The notes beneath the pieces were generated by a model, which was not told the origin of the DNA, made no database searches, and worked only from the letters and a program-made list of their open reading frames with translations. Positions 1 to 8,695 of a stretch of 64,000 nt of DNA are shown in pieces (the first letter of the stretch is position 1; the number at the start of each line of letters is the position of its first letter). The stretch comes from Marinobacter arenosus (lineage in GTDB: Bacteria > Pseudomonadota > Gammaproteobacteria > Pseudomonadales > Oleiphilaceae), in the NCBI RefSeq assembly GCF_019264345.1, contig NZ_JAHVAO010000001.1, forward strand, positions 1,364,001 to 1,428,000, given 5' to 3'. The translations under genes were made by a program, and so were the position numbers.

Positions 1-188
1 AGCACCATGGCCAGTGCCATGAGACCGATGAACATGGCCGCCGCCCAGATACCCTGGCTGTCGAACCAGCGCAGCAGATCGAGCACCTGGTGATGAACGC
101 CGAAAGCGTACAGCAGGCCGACAATGGCGCCGACGCCGGCAACGCTGCCCGCCATCCACAGAAACGGAGACTTTTTCCAGTTGCCCAT
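1..188 (-). CDS. VTT/TVP38-type membrane protein, N-terminal part only
   Basis: The reading frame begins at an ATG on the minus strand at 188 and runs off the left edge. About 62 residues are visible, starting MGNWKKSPFLWMAGSVAG. There is a hydrophobic segment at residues 9-27, a short loop with HHQVLDLLRWFDSQG, and the start of a second hydrophobic segment. This order (short basic start, TM1, loop with a tryptophan-phenylalanine pair, long hydrophobic stretch) is typical of the N-terminus of TVP38/TMEM64 (VTT domain) inner-membrane proteins, but the diagnostic central motif lies outside the window. Family assignment is therefore tentative. Confidence 0.55.
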   Translation of the reverse strand, partial: MGNWKKSPFLWMAGSVAGVGAIVGLLYAFGVHHQVLDLLRWFDSQGIWAAAMFIGLMALAMV

Positions 189-252
189 GGCAACACCCTA
201 ACGCGCGAACGGACCGTCCCTCAAAGTCGTCTGGATCCGCAACGCGCTGCCG

Positions 253-492
253 TCACTGGCTGCTGAAAATGGCCTGGAGTTTCTGGGTAAGCTCAACGGC
301 CTCCGCCCCCAGTGGTGTCAGGTAACCGCCATCTTTCTGGCTGATCAGGCCCTTTGCATAGAGGCTTTCCGCCGCCCTGACGGTCTCCGCAGATGCCGAA
401 TGGGCATGCACCTTGATTCCCTCCTGGGTGGAGCTCGATGGAAACTGGGCCAGAAGATTGAGTTCGGCAAGGTGATCAGCAGAGAATGGCAT
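253..492 (-). CDS. TIGR02647-type small conserved protein
   Basis: 79-residue protein starting MPFSADHLAELNLLAQF. The N-terminal pattern and the segment AAESLYAKGLISQKDGGYLT match the small conserved gammaproteobacterial TIGR02647 family, which looks like a compact winged-helix fold (helix, helix, then a glycine-rich hairpin). The function is unknown. A longer frame continues upstream of 492, but it is the shadow of the pseudouridine synthase on the other strand; the ATG at 492 gives the family's usual length. The gene is divergent from that synthase, with about 54 bp between the starts. Confidence 0.75.
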   Translation of the reverse strand: MPFSADHLAELNLLAQFPSSSTQEGIKVHAHSASAETVRAAESLYAKGLISQKDGGYLTPLGAEAVELTQKLQAIFSSQ

Positions 493-546
493 GGCAATTC
501 CTCGTATTATTGTCGTGACTTCCTCACAGCATAGTCGATTAACGTC

Positions 547-1275
547 ATGAAGCTTTCCAGAATTCTCAGCAACCGGGACGGGGTCAGCCGCAAGCGAGCC
601 AACGCGCTGATTGCAGCGGGCCGGGTGACTGTGAACGGGACACCCTGCCGGGTCCCGGCGTTGGAGGTGGATCGTTTTTCGACGGTCAGAGTGGACGAGG
701 CAATCATCCAGCCCGGCGACACGGCCCACTACCTGATGCTTCACAAACCCGCGGGCTACCTCAGCGCCACTGTGGATGACGTTCACACGACGGTGCTGGA
801 TCTTATTGCCCCATCCCTGCGGCAGGAACTCCACATCGCCGGGCGGCTGGACCGAGCCAGTACCGGCTTGCTGATTCTCACCAACGACGGCACCTGGTCG
901 CGTCAGCTGACGGAGCCGAAAATCAAACTGCCGAAGGTGTATCGGGTCGAGACCGCTGCCCCGATCAGCCAAGAAACCGCACAATGCTTTGCCGACGGCA
1001 TCTGGTTCGAGTTCGAACAACTGAGGACGTCCCCGGCCACGCTGGAACTGCTGGGGCCGCAGGAAGCGCGAGTAACGATTTACGAAGGCCGCTACCACCA
1101 GGTCAAGCGAATGTTTCATGCCGTTGGCAACCGCATTACCTCGCTGCATCGGGAGCGAATGGGAGCCATCGAACTGGACGGTGCCCTGGCGCCCGGGGAC
1201 TATCGCCCGCTGACAGCCCCGGAGATCGGCTCCGTTCGTCCGGCAGCGGTGGACCGGCTTCCGGTTCAGAGTTGA
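547..1275 (+). CDS. rsuA: 16S rRNA pseudouridine synthase, RsuA family
   Basis: 242 residues with an S4 RNA-binding domain at about 1-60, followed by the RsuA/RluB/E/F catalytic domain. HKPAGYLSA (66-74) and the catalytic motif GRLDRASTGLL (99-109) are present; Asp102 is the expected nucleophile for uridine isomerisation. The C-terminal half carries the family's YEGRYHQVKRMF block. Length agrees with RsuA (about 230 aa), which modifies U516 of 16S rRNA in the assembling small subunit. RluE and RluF are close relatives, so the target position is inferred. It stands alone and is followed 88 bp later by a symporter gene on the same strand. Confidence 0.88.
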   Translation: MKLSRILSNRDGVSRKRANALIAAGRVTVNGTPCRVPALEVDRFSTVRVDEAIIQPGDTAHYLMLHKPAGYLSATVDDVHTTVLDLIAPSLRQELHIAGRLDRASTGLLILTNDGTWSRQLTEPKIKLPKVYRVETAAPISQETAQCFADGIWFEFEQLRTSPATLELLGPQEARVTIYEGRYHQVKRMFHAVGNRITSLHRERMGAIELDGALAPGDYRPLTAPEIGSVRPAAVDRLPVQS

Positions 1276-1363
1276 CCCAGCTCAGGGCCGCACCGCCCGC
1301 GCTGTTGTGTAATGCACTAAGCTTCCGGAAGGCAACGTACAGACACACGGACGACTCCCCGCC

Positions 1364-2701
1364 ATGGCCAACAACACCTACTACCCGAGACAGCTACGCC
1401 ATCTGAGCAGCTACCTCTCCGCACTGGTCCAGGGGCGGCTTTGGCTGAAAGTTCTGGTGGGCATGTTCCTGGGGCTTATCGTAGGCACCTTACTGGGGCC
1501 ATCGGTGGGTCTGGTGGAACCCAATACCGGTACGTTGATCGGAAACTGGCTGGCGTTCCCCGGACAGTTGTTCCTGGCCACCATCCAGATGATTGTCATT
1601 CCGCTGGTCATCGCTTCCGTGGTACGAGGCCTCGCCGCCAGTGAGAATCTGGATCAGCTGCGTAAGCTGGGGCTGCGAGTCACCGGTTTCTTTGTCATCA
1701 CCACCGCCATCGCCGCCGCCATTGGCCTCTGGATTGGCAACCTGATGAACCCCGGCAGCATGTTGAAGGGACTGGCAACGCCAGTGCCGGCAACAAACGA
1801 CGTTACGGCGGCGGACATGCCTGGAGTCGACGACCTGCCCGCGACCCTGATCGGTCTGTTGCCAGGCAACCCCCTCGACGCCATGGTCGAAGGCCAGATG
1901 CTTCAGGTGGTCATCTTCTCGATCATTGTCGGCATCGCGCTGGTCAGTATGGAATCCCGGAAATCGCGCCCGATGCTCGAACTGCTGGATTCGCTGCAAC
2001 AGATCTGCATGACCGTGGTGGGCTGGGCCATGAGGCTCGCCCCATTCGCGGTTTTCGGTCTGATGGCGCAACTGACCACCACCATCGGTTTCAGGGCCAT
2101 GCTGGGCATGGCGTCCTACGTTGCCACCGTACTGACGGGCCTGCTCCTGATGCTCGGCGTCTACATGCTGATCCTGAAACTGGTGGCCGGCCAGCCGCCG
2201 TTTCGTTTCCTGAAAGACTCCCGGGACGTTCTGCTGCTGGCGTTCTCCACGTCCAGCTCCGCCGCCGTGATGCCGTTATCCATCCGGACCGCGGAGGACA
2301 AGCTCGGGGTGCGGCCCTCGGTCTCCCAGTTCGTCATCCCGCTCGGAGCGACCATCAACATGAACGGCACGGCGCTTTACCAGGCCGTTGCGACGGTGTT
2401 CCTGGCCCAGGTCTATGGCGTCGACCTCGGCATGGGCAGTATGGCGCTCGTGGTTGCCATGGCCGTGGGCGCGTCCATTGGTTCGCCCGCAACACCGGGC
2501 GTGGGTATCGTCATCCTGGCCATGGTGCTGCAGACCGTCGGCGTTCCGCCCAGCGGCATTGCGCTGATCATGGGGGTCGATCGGATTCTCGACATGTGTC
2601 GTACTGCCATCAACGTTACCGGGGATCTGGTCACCTGTCGGCTGATGGAAAACTGGTCGGGCAAACGGCTGCCACAGGAGCCAGCGCCCCAGGAAACCTG
2701 A
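1364..2701 (+). CDS. Dicarboxylate/amino acid:cation symporter (DAACS family)
   Basis: 445-residue inner-membrane carrier with about eight hydrophobic segments. The signatures of the GltP/DctA family are visible: the serine-rich reentrant loop FSTSSSAAVMPLSI near residue 295, the substrate/cation motif NMNGTALYQ near 331, and SIGSPATPGVGI in the second hairpin. These proteins import glutamate, aspartate or C4-dicarboxylates with Na+ or H+. The family does not separate the substrates by eye. A periplasmic loop of about 45 residues between TM3 and TM4 (PVPATNDVTAADM region) is somewhat long. The start ATG follows a non-coding gap of about 88 bp after rsuA. Confidence 0.88.
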   Translation: MANNTYYPRQLRHLSSYLSALVQGRLWLKVLVGMFLGLIVGTLLGPSVGLVEPNTGTLIGNWLAFPGQLFLATIQMIVIPLVIASVVRGLAASENLDQLRKLGLRVTGFFVITTAIAAAIGLWIGNLMNPGSMLKGLATPVPATNDVTAADMPGVDDLPATLIGLLPGNPLDAMVEGQMLQVVIFSIIVGIALVSMESRKSRPMLELLDSLQQICMTVVGWAMRLAPFAVFGLMAQLTTTIGFRAMLGMASYVATVLTGLLLMLGVYMLILKLVAGQPPFRFLKDSRDVLLLAFSTSSSAAVMPLSIRTAEDKLGVRPSVSQFVIPLGATINMNGTALYQAVATVFLAQVYGVDLGMGSMALVVAMAVGASIGSPATPGVGIVILAMVLQTVGVPPSGIALIMGVDRILDMCRTAINVTGDLVTCRLMENWSGKRLPQEPAPQET

Positions 2702-2762
2702 CCACGACACGGCGGCCTGCTTTCCGGTAACCTTGACAGATGACACACCACCGGGAGCTTTC

Positions 2763-3407
2763 ATGACCACCGTCCAAATCGACATCGTTTCCGACATCGC
2801 CTGCCCCTGGTGTGCGATCGGATACGCCCGCCTGGAACAAGCCATGGCCGAACTCAAGGATGAAATGACGTTCGACATCGAGTGGCACGCGTTCGAACTG
2901 AACCCGGACCCCACCGGGGACGGAGAACCCATCCTTCAGGCCCTGAGCCGGAAGTACGGACGCAGCCCCGAGGAAATGCAGGCCAACCAGGCCCACATGA
3001 TGGAGATCGCCAGCGGCCTGGGGCTAAACTTCAGCAAACTCCAGGAACGGCACACCCGAAACACCTTCGACGCCCACCGCCTTGTGAAATGGGCCGGCGA
3101 ACACGGCCGGCAAACCGAGATGAAGATGGCCTGTTTCGAAGCCTATTTCGGGCACGCCGAGAATATTGCCAGCCCGGACGTACTGGTCCAGTGTGCGGAA
3201 AGCATCGGCCTTGATGGTAATGAGGCCCGGGAAATCCTGGCGTCGGACCGTTATGCGAAGGCCGTCCGTGAGGACGAAGCGCGGTACCAACAGGCCGGCG
3301 TGTCCGCCGTGCCGGCCTATATCGTCAACCAGACATACATGATTTCCGGTGCTCAGGAGCCCGAGACGCTGGTGGGAGCGTTCAGGGAAATTGCTGCCGA
3401 ATCCTAG
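2763..3407 (+). CDS. DsbA-family (FrnE-like) thiol oxidoreductase
   Basis: 214 residues with the thioredoxin-fold active site CPWC at residues 14-17, placed directly after the first strand (VQIDIVSDIA). There is no signal peptide, so the protein is cytoplasmic. Similarity runs through the helical insertion (RNTFDAHRLVKWA) to the cis-proline motif GVSAVPAYIV, as in the FrnE/2-hydroxychromene-2-carboxylate isomerase branch of DsbA. These enzymes catalyse disulfide exchange and have been tied to oxidative stress in some bacteria. An upstream ATG exists at 2733, but the one at 2763 has a GGGAG ribosome site 7 bp upstream and gives the usual family length. Confidence 0.85.
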   Translation: MTTVQIDIVSDIACPWCAIGYARLEQAMAELKDEMTFDIEWHAFELNPDPTGDGEPILQALSRKYGRSPEEMQANQAHMMEIASGLGLNFSKLQERHTRNTFDAHRLVKWAGEHGRQTEMKMACFEAYFGHAENIASPDVLVQCAESIGLDGNEAREILASDRYAKAVREDEARYQQAGVSAVPAYIVNQTYMISGAQEPETLVGAFREIAAES

Positions 3408-3460
3408 AAACCTGCGTGTGTGCTAAAGTTAAAACCGGACCCTGAGAAGGAGGAAGGGAT

Positions 3461-3637
3461 ATGCTCTATTGGTCCGTGGTATGCCTCATCATAGCAGTGA
3501 TCGCCGGCGTACTGGGTTTTGGAGGTATCGCTGGCGCGGCCGCAGAATTTGCAAAGATTCTGTTCTTTATTTTCCTGGTTTTGCTGGTCATCTCGGTAGT
3601 CCTCAACGTCGTCCGAGGCCGGGGTCCTAAGGTCTAG
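3461..3637 (+). CDS. DUF1328 (YtjA-type) small membrane protein
   Basis: 58 residues, starting [20 protein letters not shown]. Two hydrophobic helices (about 4-24 and 34-52) are joined by the glycine-alanine turn [13 protein letters not shown], followed by a short basic tail VRGRGPKV. This pattern is characteristic of the DUF1328/YtjA family of stress-associated inner-membrane mini-proteins. The ribosome site is a strong AGGAAGG. It lies between the DsbA-like gene and the convergent BCCT transporter. The molecular function is unknown. Confidence 0.88.
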   Translation: MLYWSVVCLIIAVIAGVLGFGGIAGAAAEFAKILFFIFLVLLVISVVLNVVRGRGPKV

Positions 3638-3684
3638 GAACACCCTACCCGCGGACGACATTGACTGACCAGTCACAGTGTTCC

Positions 3685-5247
3685 TTAGAGGGAGACACCC
3701 TGTGCCCGGGCCATTGCGTAGGCAGCTTTTGGTCCGGTCCACAGCGACGGCAAAATGATCAGCGAGACGGGAATCGCCGTCAGCACGATAAACTGCTGCA
3801 GTACGCCAATCTGGCCCGCGCCCATGTAAAGCAGGATCGCCGCCATGATGGCCATGGCACCGCCCCAGAACGCCCGAACCAGGTAATGTGGCTCATCGTG
3901 ACCAGCGCCCACGGTCGCAATCGCGTAGCTCATGGAATCGCCAGTGGTCGCCACGAAAATTGTGGTCAGCAGGAGAATCGCCGCAGCCATGATAGTGCCG
4001 CCCGGCAGCGCCTCGGCAACGGTCAGGGTGGCCACATCAAACGAGAAGCCGTTGAGCGCTTCGGTCAGATCAAAAGTGCCCGCCAGCTGATGATGAATAC
4101 CGGAACCGCCCAACAGGGTGAACCAAATGGACGTGGCAATGGGCGCCAGTACGGCAACCGCGAGAATGGTTTCGCGGATGCTGCGACCACGGGAAATCCG
4201 CGCCACGAAGATCGACATCAGCGGCGTGTAACCAATGAACCAGGCAAAGAAAAACACCGTCCACCACTTCATCCACAAGTCCGGAGCCGTTTCCGACGTC
4301 ACCGTGGACATCGCGAAAAACGAGGTCAGGTATTCGCCGGCGGACGCCAGGTAGGTGTTGGTCAGGAACAGGGTTGGACCAAAGATAAAGATCACCGCCG
4401 CGATTGCCAGTGCCAGGATCACGTTGAACCGACTCAGCAACTGAATGCCACGATGAAGACCGCTGACGGCCGACGTCATGTAGACCCCCGCCAACACGCC
4501 CAGGATGATCAATTGGGTCGAGTAGTTATCGGCAATACCGAATAGCTCGTGCAGGCCAAAGCTCATCTGCGTCGCCAGGAAACCAATGGGGCCGACCGTA
4601 CCGGCCACAACCGCAATGACGCAGAGCGCGTCAACCAGACCGCCAAACCAGCCGCTCATCACCCGCTCACCCAACACTGGGTAGAGCAGTGTACGTGGCT
4701 GCAGGGGCTTGCCCTGGACATAATGGGCGTGCGCCAGTACCAGCGCTGTCAACGAACCAAGAACGGCCCAGGCCAGGAAGCCCCAGTGCATGAACGACTG
4801 CGCCATGGCCGGAGCCACAGCTTCCGCCGTTCCTGCCTCGGCGCTGGAGACCGGGGGTACAACCACGAAATGGTACACCGGCTCGCCCGCAGCGAAGAAA
4901 ACGCCGCCGCCGGCCAACAGGGTACAGAGAATCATCGACATCCAGCGGAAGGTGCTGATTTCGGGCTTAGACAGACCGCCCAGTCGGGCCGCGCCTGCGC
5001 GGCTGAACGCGACAAACAGGGCAATGAAAAAGGTCAGTAACAGGAGCAGCTGGAAAAACGAACCAAGGTACTTCGCGGTCCAGGTGAAACCGTCGCCAAT
5101 CAGGGCAGCAAGGCCTTCGGCGTCGTTAAGGGACCATCCGACAAACAGGAGGATGAAACCCATGGTGAGCGCCAGAACGACAGGGTCGCCCAGTCGCTGG
5201 AGCGCGGAGGTGTCTTTCAGGGGAATCGTTGCACTACTGGAGGACAT
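3685..5247 (-). CDS. BCCT-family transporter (betaine/choline/carnitine type)
   Basis: 520 residues with about twelve membrane segments. The BCCT hallmark in TM8 is visible as MKWWTVFFFAWFIGYTPLMS, followed by FVARISRGRSIRE, where the conserved arginine/glycine turn sits. The N-terminus carries FVGWSLNDAEGLAALIG, typical of the family. BCCT proteins import betaine, choline, carnitine or related compounds using Na+ or H+ gradients, often for osmoprotection. The classical aromatic-rich box is altered (WWTVFFFAWF instead of GWTxFYWAWW), so substrate cannot be assigned. It has no long C-terminal osmosensing tail; the protein ends AMARAQGVSL. Confidence 0.88.
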   Translation of the reverse strand: MSSSSATIPLKDTSALQRLGDPVVLALTMGFILLFVGWSLNDAEGLAALIGDGFTWTAKYLGSFFQLLLLLTFFIALFVAFSRAGAARLGGLSKPEISTFRWMSMILCTLLAGGGVFFAAGEPVYHFVVVPPVSSAEAGTAEAVAPAMAQSFMHWGFLAWAVLGSLTALVLAHAHYVQGKPLQPRTLLYPVLGERVMSGWFGGLVDALCVIAVVAGTVGPIGFLATQMSFGLHELFGIADNYSTQLIILGVLAGVYMTSAVSGLHRGIQLLSRFNVILALAIAAVIFIFGPTLFLTNTYLASAGEYLTSFFAMSTVTSETAPDLWMKWWTVFFFAWFIGYTPLMSIFVARISRGRSIRETILAVAVLAPIATSIWFTLLGGSGIHHQLAGTFDLTEALNGFSFDVATLTVAEALPGGTIMAAAILLLTTIFVATTGDSMSYAIATVGAGHDEPHYLVRAFWGGAMAIMAAILLYMGAGQIGVLQQFIVLTAIPVSLIILPSLWTGPKAAYAMARAQGVSL

Positions 5248-5315
5248 GAAACTCGCCGGTTAGTGAATGGGCCGGGCACCCTACGCAGCGAGTAGTGAGG
5301 TTGCTATCGGTAATT

Positions 5316-5843
5316 CTACCGAACCGAATCTGAACAGAGCTCCCGAATCACCGCCTCACACACCTCGTCCTGGTTGCGGCCCTCACCGGTCACCGTCAGA
5401 TCGGCATACTGACGATAGAGCTGGAAACGCTCATTGAACAGTTCCTCCAGGGACTGATCCGGCCGTCGGGAAATTCCACGGGCACTGTGGTCGCCGATGC
5501 GGTCGATCACCAGGGCCAGCGGAATATCCAGAAACACCACCGTGCCGTTGGCCTTGAGGTGCTGCATGGCCTTGGCACTGTAGACCGCACTGCCACCGGT
5601 GCTGATGATCTGGTGCTGCACCTCAAGATCCAGCAGCACTTCCTCCTCAATGTGCCGGAGCGCCTGGTAGCCATCGTGATCGACGATGTCCTGGAGCGTA
5701 CGCCCGGCCTTTTCCTGGATCAGCAGGTCGGTATCGACAAAGCCCATGCCCAGGCGCTTGGCCAACAGAACGCCAACGGTACTCTTGCCGCTGCCGGGCA
5801 TACCAATGAGGATGAGGTTCTGGTCAGGGGCGAACTGAGGCAT
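5316..5843 (-). CDS. Shikimate kinase family protein
   Basis: 175 residues from the ATG at 5843, which has CCGGAG 7 bp upstream; a longer frame to 5879 lacks a ribosome site. The Walker A motif GMPGSGKST is at residues 14-22 and the shikimate-binding aspartates are in DTD (37-39). GGSAVYS takes the place of the usual GGG loop, and the lid carries RGISRRPDQSLEELF. The family phosphorylates shikimate at the 3-hydroxyl in chorismate synthesis. The gene is solitary, whereas aroK normally precedes aroB. It may therefore be a paralogue with another substrate; this is an inference. Confidence 0.78.
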   Translation of the reverse strand: MPQFAPDQNLILIGMPGSGKSTVGVLLAKRLGMGFVDTDLLIQEKAGRTLQDIVDHDGYQALRHIEEEVLLDLEVQHQIISTGGSAVYSAKAMQHLKANGTVVFLDIPLALVIDRIGDHSARGISRRPDQSLEELFNERFQLYRQYADLTVTGEGRNQDEVCEAVIRELCSDSVR

Positions 5844-5931
5844 TGGAACTCCGGAAATTGACGGGCCCGGCTGTAACATTCACAGGCCGGAATTGTCAGA
5901 AGTCTATAATGACTCCCGGGAGGATTTCACC

Positions 5932-6378
5932 ATGTTTCGAGCCATTGCCCTGTCGCTGTTGCTGTCCATGATTCCAGCCTTTGTGGCCGCCGCGGAGGAC
6001 CCGGTCTATACCGGCCTGCTCTCCGACACTGGCGCCGGCGGCTATGACGTGGTGAGCTATTTTGATCCGGGTGAGCCGGTCAAAGGCTCGTCCAGTCACA
6101 CCTCGGAGTATCTCGGCGTGACCTGGCGGTTTGCCAATGCCGGCAACAAGGCCAGATTCGACGCCAACCCCGATGAGTACGTCCCGGCCTATGGTGGCTA
6201 CTGCGCCTGGGCGGTGAGCCAGGGCTACCTTGCCAAGGGCGATCCGAAGCATTGGACGGTGCATGAGGGCAGGCTTTACCTGAACTACAACCAGGACATC
6301 CAGAACCGCTGGCTCAAAGACACCGAGAACTTCATCCGGCTCGCCAATGAGAATTGGCCCGCAGTACTCGAAAAGTAA
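5932..6378 (+). CDS. Exported YHS-domain protein
   Basis: 148 residues. The start at 5932 has CGGGAGG just upstream and opens with a clear signal peptide (FRAIALSLLLSMIPAFVAAAE, cleavage after about residue 20). The mature part is a YHS domain: GYDVVSYFDPGEPVKGS, then GVTWRFANAGNKARFDANP and YGGYCAWAVSQGY with the single cysteine, then the HWTVHEGRLYLNYN segment. YHS proteins of this form are periplasmic and are suspected to bind metal ions. No partner is encoded next to it, and the function is unknown. Confidence 0.82.
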   Translation: MFRAIALSLLLSMIPAFVAAAEDPVYTGLLSDTGAGGYDVVSYFDPGEPVKGSSSHTSEYLGVTWRFANAGNKARFDANPDEYVPAYGGYCAWAVSQGYLAKGDPKHWTVHEGRLYLNYNQDIQNRWLKDTENFIRLANENWPAVLEK

Positions 6379-6489
6379 CCATTTTCAGACAATTCGTGCG
6401 GTTCCATAGCCCGGGTAAAGCCGTATAATCGGTGCAGCAGGGATTGAAGACCGATCTCTGGACATGGACCGGAACCGCACGGACACCGA

Positions 6490-7200
6490 ATGAGATCAGG
6501 CCAGACAAACGCTGCCCTCTCCCGCCTCATGCTCGCATTTGCGGCCGTGATGTTCGCGACATCGCCGGCCCAGGCTGAGGGCGTCAAACGCATCGTGCAT
6601 CCGGATGGCACCGTTGAGTTCACCAATGTCGGTGCCTCCCAGCCCCGCGCTTCCAGCGGCAACGACACGGTGTACCGCTACCGGGACGACAACGGCGTGG
6701 TGGCCTACAGCAGCATCCGGCCGGCCGCGGCAGAGTTCGAGGTCATCCGCTTCCACTGCTACGCCTGCGATCCGGACTCCAATGTCGACTGGCGCAAAAC
6801 GCCGCTGTTTACCCAGCCCTATCGCAACGAGATCAAGACCGCTGCCCTGGAATTCGGTGTCGACCCGGCCCTGGTGCGCGCGGTTATCCACGCTGAGTCG
6901 GCGTTCAATGAGAAAGCGCTGTCACCGGTGGGGGCTCAGGGACTGATGCAACTGATGCCGGGTACGGCGAGGGAGCTTGGGGTCGAGAATGCACTGATCG
7001 CCGCTGAAAATATCCGTGGCGGGGTAAATTACCTGGCGAAAATGCTGAAGCGCTTCAACGGCGATATCCAGCTGGCGACCGCCGCCTACAACGCTGGTCC
7101 GGGAGCCGTGTCCCGATACAGCGGCGTGCCGCCCTACGCCGAAACCAAGGCCTACGTGCATCGGGTCGGCATCCTCCACGAGCGCTACGCGGCGAACTAG
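6490..7200 (+). CDS. Lytic transglycosylase (SLT domain) with DUF4124-like N-terminus
   Basis: 236 residues with a signal peptide (about 1-29, ending SPAQA). The next 60 residues form a DUF4124-like segment ([16 protein letters not shown] and [14 protein letters not shown]). A goose-type SLT domain fills 110-230: the catalytic glutamate lies in [18 protein letters not shown] (Glu about 136), then [10 protein letters not shown], and [10 protein letters not shown] near the end. Such enzymes cleave the MurNAc-GlcNAc bond of peptidoglycan to 1,6-anhydro products in the periplasm. Two cysteines (FHCYACDPD) may form a disulfide. The gene converges with the LysE exporter, 11 bp apart. Confidence 0.88.
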   Translation: MRSGQTNAALSRLMLAFAAVMFATSPAQAEGVKRIVHPDGTVEFTNVGASQPRASSGNDTVYRYRDDNGVVAYSSIRPAAAEFEVIRFHCYACDPDSNVDWRKTPLFTQPYRNEIKTAALEFGVDPALVRAVIHAESAFNEKALSPVGAQGLMQLMPGTARELGVENALIAAENIRGGVNYLAKMLKRFNGDIQLATAAYNAGPGAVSRYSGVPPYAETKAYVHRVGILHERYAAN

Positions 7201-7211
7201 TTGTCGAGTTT

Positions 7212-7844
7212 TTACCCGACTGCCAGCCAGACCCCAACCAGCATCATCAGGCTTCCAGCTACGCGGTTAACTGTGCGCACACCACCCCCCTGCCGCAGCA
7301 GCTTGCGCAGCCCACGCCCGCCATGGGCGTAGAGTTGAAGGCACAGAAATTCCAGGGACAGTATGATCAGGATCAGCGCCGTCAGCTGGGGCCCCATCGG
7401 CAACTGACTGTCGATAAACGGAGGCAACAGGGCGACGAAAAACGCCCAGCCCTTGGGGTTTGCTATCGCAGTGACAAAGCCCTGCATGGCCAGCTGACTG
7501 CGGGAGGCCTGCACGGTTTCCGTGTCTTCCGTTTCCGGCATGGCCATCTTGCCCCGGGACCGCCACATCTGAACACCGAGCCACACCAGATAAGCCCCGC
7601 CCGCGTACTTGAAGACCGCAAACGCCGTCGGATACTTCAGCATGAATGTCGCCACACCAATGGCCGCGGCCGACGCCACGACGGCAACGCCTACCAGCTC
7701 GCCCGCCATCATCCAGAGCGCCCGGCGCACACCAATGGTGATCCCCATGGAAAGTGCCAGCGTCATGCACATACCGGGGGTAATGGACACCACGAAAAAG
7801 GTGGGGATGAAGACCGACAGTAATGACCAGTTCAGTGACAGCAC
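7212..7844 (-). CDS. LysE/RhtB-family amino acid exporter
   Basis: 210 residues with six hydrophobic helices. The family signature is at the start, FVVSITPGMCMTLALSMGITIGVRRALW, followed by GGAYLVWLGVQMWRS and the mid-protein QGFVTAIANPKGWAFFVALLPPF. RhtB/LysE proteins export amino acids such as homoserine, threonine or lysine across the inner membrane. The substrate cannot be read from sequence. The ATG at 7844 has no obvious ribosome site but gives standard length. The downstream end converges with the lytic transglycosylase. Confidence 0.87.
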   Translation of the reverse strand: MLSLNWSLLSVFIPTFFVVSITPGMCMTLALSMGITIGVRRALWMMAGELVGVAVVASAAAIGVATFMLKYPTAFAVFKYAGGAYLVWLGVQMWRSRGKMAMPETEDTETVQASRSQLAMQGFVTAIANPKGWAFFVALLPPFIDSQLPMGPQLTALILIILSLEFLCLQLYAHGGRGLRKLLRQGGGVRTVNRVAGSLMMLVGVWLAVG

Positions 7845-7882
7845 AACACAGTACTCGCAAGTTAAGTGGTGAAGTGCCGGAA

Positions 7883-8578
7883 TCAGTCCGGCAGGTTTGT
7901 GATATAGCGTTGCAGCGCCTCGGGATCCGTCACCGTAATCCGACCATACCCCAGCTTCAGTAAGCCTTCCCTTTCGAAATCCTTGATCACCCGGTGCACG
8001 CCCTGCCGGGTCATCCCCATCATGTTGGCAATGTGTTCCCGGGTTAGCCGAAAGGAGACCGGTCGGGCCTGGGTTTCGCCGTGTCCCTGGATCTGCGCCA
8101 GAAACAGTAGCCGACGGCCTATGCGTGCTGCAATACCACGTAAGGCGTCATCGGCGATAATCGACATCGCCGACCACAACCGTCGGCTGACCAGGTCCAG
8201 GGCCACCGGATAGGCCTCGGGGTAGCGCGCCAGCAATTGGCGGAAGCCCTCACCGGGCAGCTCCACAACGGTTGTGTCGTCGTGGGCGGTGGCGCCGTAG
8301 ACCCTGGGAGTGCCTGGCGAAAAGACCGTGTCACCAAACCAGGCGGCCGGTCCGAAGATAATCAGCGTGGCCTCACGGCCCTCCGAATTGACCGAACTGA
8401 TCCGCACGGTGCCGTCCGCAATCACGCACAGGGACGACTGCATGGAGCCCTTGTCGTAGATCGGCTCCCCCGCCCGGAAATGGCGCCACCGCGCCAGGGA
8501 TTCCGCTTCGGCAAACCCCCGATCGGGCAGCCCCGCCAGCAGCGGGCAGGCCCGCAGCACCGTTTTCAGATCAGACAT
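7883..8578 (-). CDS. Crp/Fnr-family transcriptional regulator
   Basis: 231 residues from the ATG at 8578. A cyclic-nucleotide-binding-like beta-barrel covers residues 10-130 (IYDKGSMQSSLCVIADGTVRIS, then FGPAAWFGDTVFSPGTPRVYGATA). A C-terminal winged helix includes LTREHIANMMGMTRQGVHRVIKDFEREGLL. The N-terminus lacks the cysteine cluster of Fnr/Anr, so oxygen sensing through an Fe-S cluster is unlikely. It is divergent from a class II aldolase gene with a 117-bp control region between them. It probably regulates that operon, which is an inference from position. Confidence 0.85.
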   Translation of the reverse strand: MSDLKTVLRACPLLAGLPDRGFAEAESLARWRHFRAGEPIYDKGSMQSSLCVIADGTVRISSVNSEGREATLIIFGPAAWFGDTVFSPGTPRVYGATAHDDTTVVELPGEGFRQLLARYPEAYPVALDLVSRRLWSAMSIIADDALRGIAARIGRRLLFLAQIQGHGETQARPVSFRLTREHIANMMGMTRQGVHRVIKDFEREGLLKLGYGRITVTDPEALQRYITNLPD

Positions 8579-8695
8579 ACCCGAGTACCTGAAACAACAA
8601 ACCTCAAATGTAAATGATTTGACAGTCTTGTGCTCGCTCAACTGCCTACACTGAAGTCAGAACTCCCGAACAACAACCCAACAACATGAGCGAGA

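Noticed and set aside
493..1149. Long minus-strand frame extending the 79-aa gene upstream
   Set aside because: It is antisense to the clearly identified pseudouridine synthase and its translation shows no conserved motifs; only the part from the ATG at 492 resembles a family.
3661..4545. Plus-strand frame of 294 residues
   Set aside because: It is antisense to the BCCT transporter gene and is rich in H, R, Q and G without hydrophobic core or domain pattern.
7883..8578. The Crp/Fnr-family gene as an oxygen-sensing Anr
   Set aside because: The N-terminal cysteine cluster needed for the Fe-S centre is absent, so it cannot be taken as the protein that binds the FNR-like boxes at 56-58 kb.
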